DNA of 64,000 nucleotides, from contig CAWIBS010000029.1 in assembly GCA_963834365.1 (NCBI GenBank), forward strand, positions 372,001-436,000. Reading direction: 5' to 3'. The translations under genes and the position numbers were made by a program. The notes beneath the pieces were generated by a model. The model worked only from the letters and a program-made list of their open reading frames with translations, was not told the DNA's origin and ran no database searches. How positions within the stretch are numbered: the first letter of the stretch is position 1; every line of letters starts with the position of its first letter. Below are positions 63,358-64,000 of this stretch, piece after piece. Source of the DNA: CAWJAP01 sp963834365 (GTDB lineage Bacteria; Acidobacteriota; Vicinamibacteria; Vicinamibacterales; Vicinamibacteraceae).

Positions 63358-64000
63358 TCATCTAAACGTGGACTGTACCGCTCCCGCGCCGGTTCCAGGC
63401 GCCGCGGCGAACCCGCCGCCGACACCGGCTTCCTGGACGGCTTCGAAGTCGACCAGCGATGTCACGTAGTCGAGCATGGCCGTGAGCTCGTTGTTGCGCG
63501 CGTTGGTGAGGTCGCGCTGGGCGACGAGCATGTCGAGGCTGGTCGCCAGACCGACGGCGAACTTCTTCTGCGCGGCTTCGAGCTGGCGCTCCGAGAAGAT
63601 GCGGGCGGCGCGCGTCGACTCGACGCGCTTGCGGTTCGTGTTGACGTTGCGCCCCGCGTTGCGGACCTCGGTGGCCACGGCGAGCTCCTGGCTGCGCAGC
63701 GCGATCTGCTGCTGGGTGTAGGCGAGCCGCGTCCGGGCCAGGTTCACCTCCGCGGCACTCTTCCCGAGCGGGTAGCTCACCTGCACGCCGAAGGTCCATT
63801 GGGGGAAATCCAACGTGAACAGATCGCTCTGCACGCTCCCGAACCCCCTCTCGACCTGGCCGATGACCGGACCGGGCTCGAACGGGTTGTCCGGGTTCTC
63901 GCTCGGTCCGCGCAGCACCTGCACGCCGCCGAGCGCCTGGGCCCCGTAATCGACCGTCGCGACCAGGCTCGGGAGCGTCTGGTTCTTGTAGAACCGCATG
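63358..64000 (-). CDS. TolC-family outer-membrane efflux protein, C-terminal part
   Basis: Partial: the gene enters from beyond the window's right edge. The visible 213 residues are the C-terminal half of an OEP/TolC protein: LDFPQWTFGVQVSYPLGKSA, then the long coiled-coil helices (LARTRLAYTQQQIALRSQELAVATEVRNA, RQLEAAQKKFAVGLATSLDMLVAQRDLTNARNNELTAMLDY) of the periplasmic tunnel. It would pair with an inner-membrane pump and adaptor encoded to the right. The Gly/Ala-rich tail (GVGGGFAAAPGTGAGAV) is unusual. Confidence 0.9.
   Translation of the reverse strand, partial: MRFYKNQTLPSLVATVDYGAQALGGVQVLRGPSENPDNPFEPGPVIGQVERGFGSVQSDLFTLDFPQWTFGVQVSYPLGKSAAEVNLARTRLAYTQQQIALRSQELAVATEVRNAGRNVNTNRKRVESTRAARIFSERQLEAAQKKFAVGLATSLDMLVAQRDLTNARNNELTAMLDYVTSLVDFEAVQEAGVGGGFAAAPGTGAGAVQSTFR

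Overview
The window is about 64 kb of GC-rich bacterial DNA with densely packed genes. Oar-type TonB-dependent receptors with an N-terminal carboxypeptidase-regulatory domain, a winged-helix/beta-propeller regulator, an ECF sigma/anti-sigma/CHAT triad, a Gld-type ABC exporter with DUF4340, and a bacterial microcompartment locus together suggest an acidobacterium, perhaps of the Vicinamibacteria. That placement is inference; no rRNA gene is present. I saw no tRNA, rRNA or CRISPR array.

Layout. 1-4174: cell-envelope and cofactor genes (the end of a probable cdaA, cdaR, glmM, pdxJ, a TPR protein, a YHS protein). 4199-6609: compact microcompartment locus (class II aldolase with a probable encapsulation tail, one BMC-H, three BMC-P, a small Cys-rich protein), followed by a D-2-hydroxyacid dehydrogenase and nth. 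8544-16814: wHTH-propeller regulator, cyclophilin, DUF72, queE-queC, an alanyl-tRNA editing protein, a PBP4-type carboxypeptidase. 16890-21913 (minus): DUF4340, GldG-like, permease and ATPase subunits of one ABC system. 22075-25152: metal-responsive ArsR repressor with its operator, Zn/Cd P-type ATPase, MmcQ/YjbR. 25237-31244: Ig-like lipoprotein, REC-PilZ protein, LysW-like acidic protein with LarE, GT-C membrane protein, Pal. 31269-39609: pyrimidine biosynthesis in two divergent blocks (pyrK-pyrD-pyrF on minus; a PyrR-type RNA leader, then pyrR-pyrB-pyrC-pyrE on plus) with a membrane phosphodiesterase between. 40756-50452: a heavily frame-broken TonB receptor, a prolyl oligopeptidase, an intact TonB receptor. 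50657-57714: META lipoprotein, MoaD-like/BNR pair, sigma/anti-sigma/exported CHAT triad. 57821-61030: secreted ricin-lectin, beta-propeller and unknown proteins. 61061-64000: a MITE-like element, two glycosyltransferases and the end of a TolC-family gene.

Two kinds of non-coding DNA stand out. One is a set of at least seventeen intergenic tracts of degenerate 7-bp (sometimes 9-bp) repeats, often as two arms in inverted orientation around a core. One of these has removed the stop between pdxJ and the next gene. The other is a family of eight REP-like palindromes with core GGCTTCAGCC, three arranged as head-to-head pairs.

Many otherwise well-conserved genes (pyrR, pyrB, the regulator, DUF72, the phosphodiesterase, the peptidase, the CHAT protein, the first TonB receptor) are split by single-base shifts, several beside G or C runs. 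I read most of these as uncorrected sequencing indels rather than gene decay, so coordinates of those genes are spans of joined frames.
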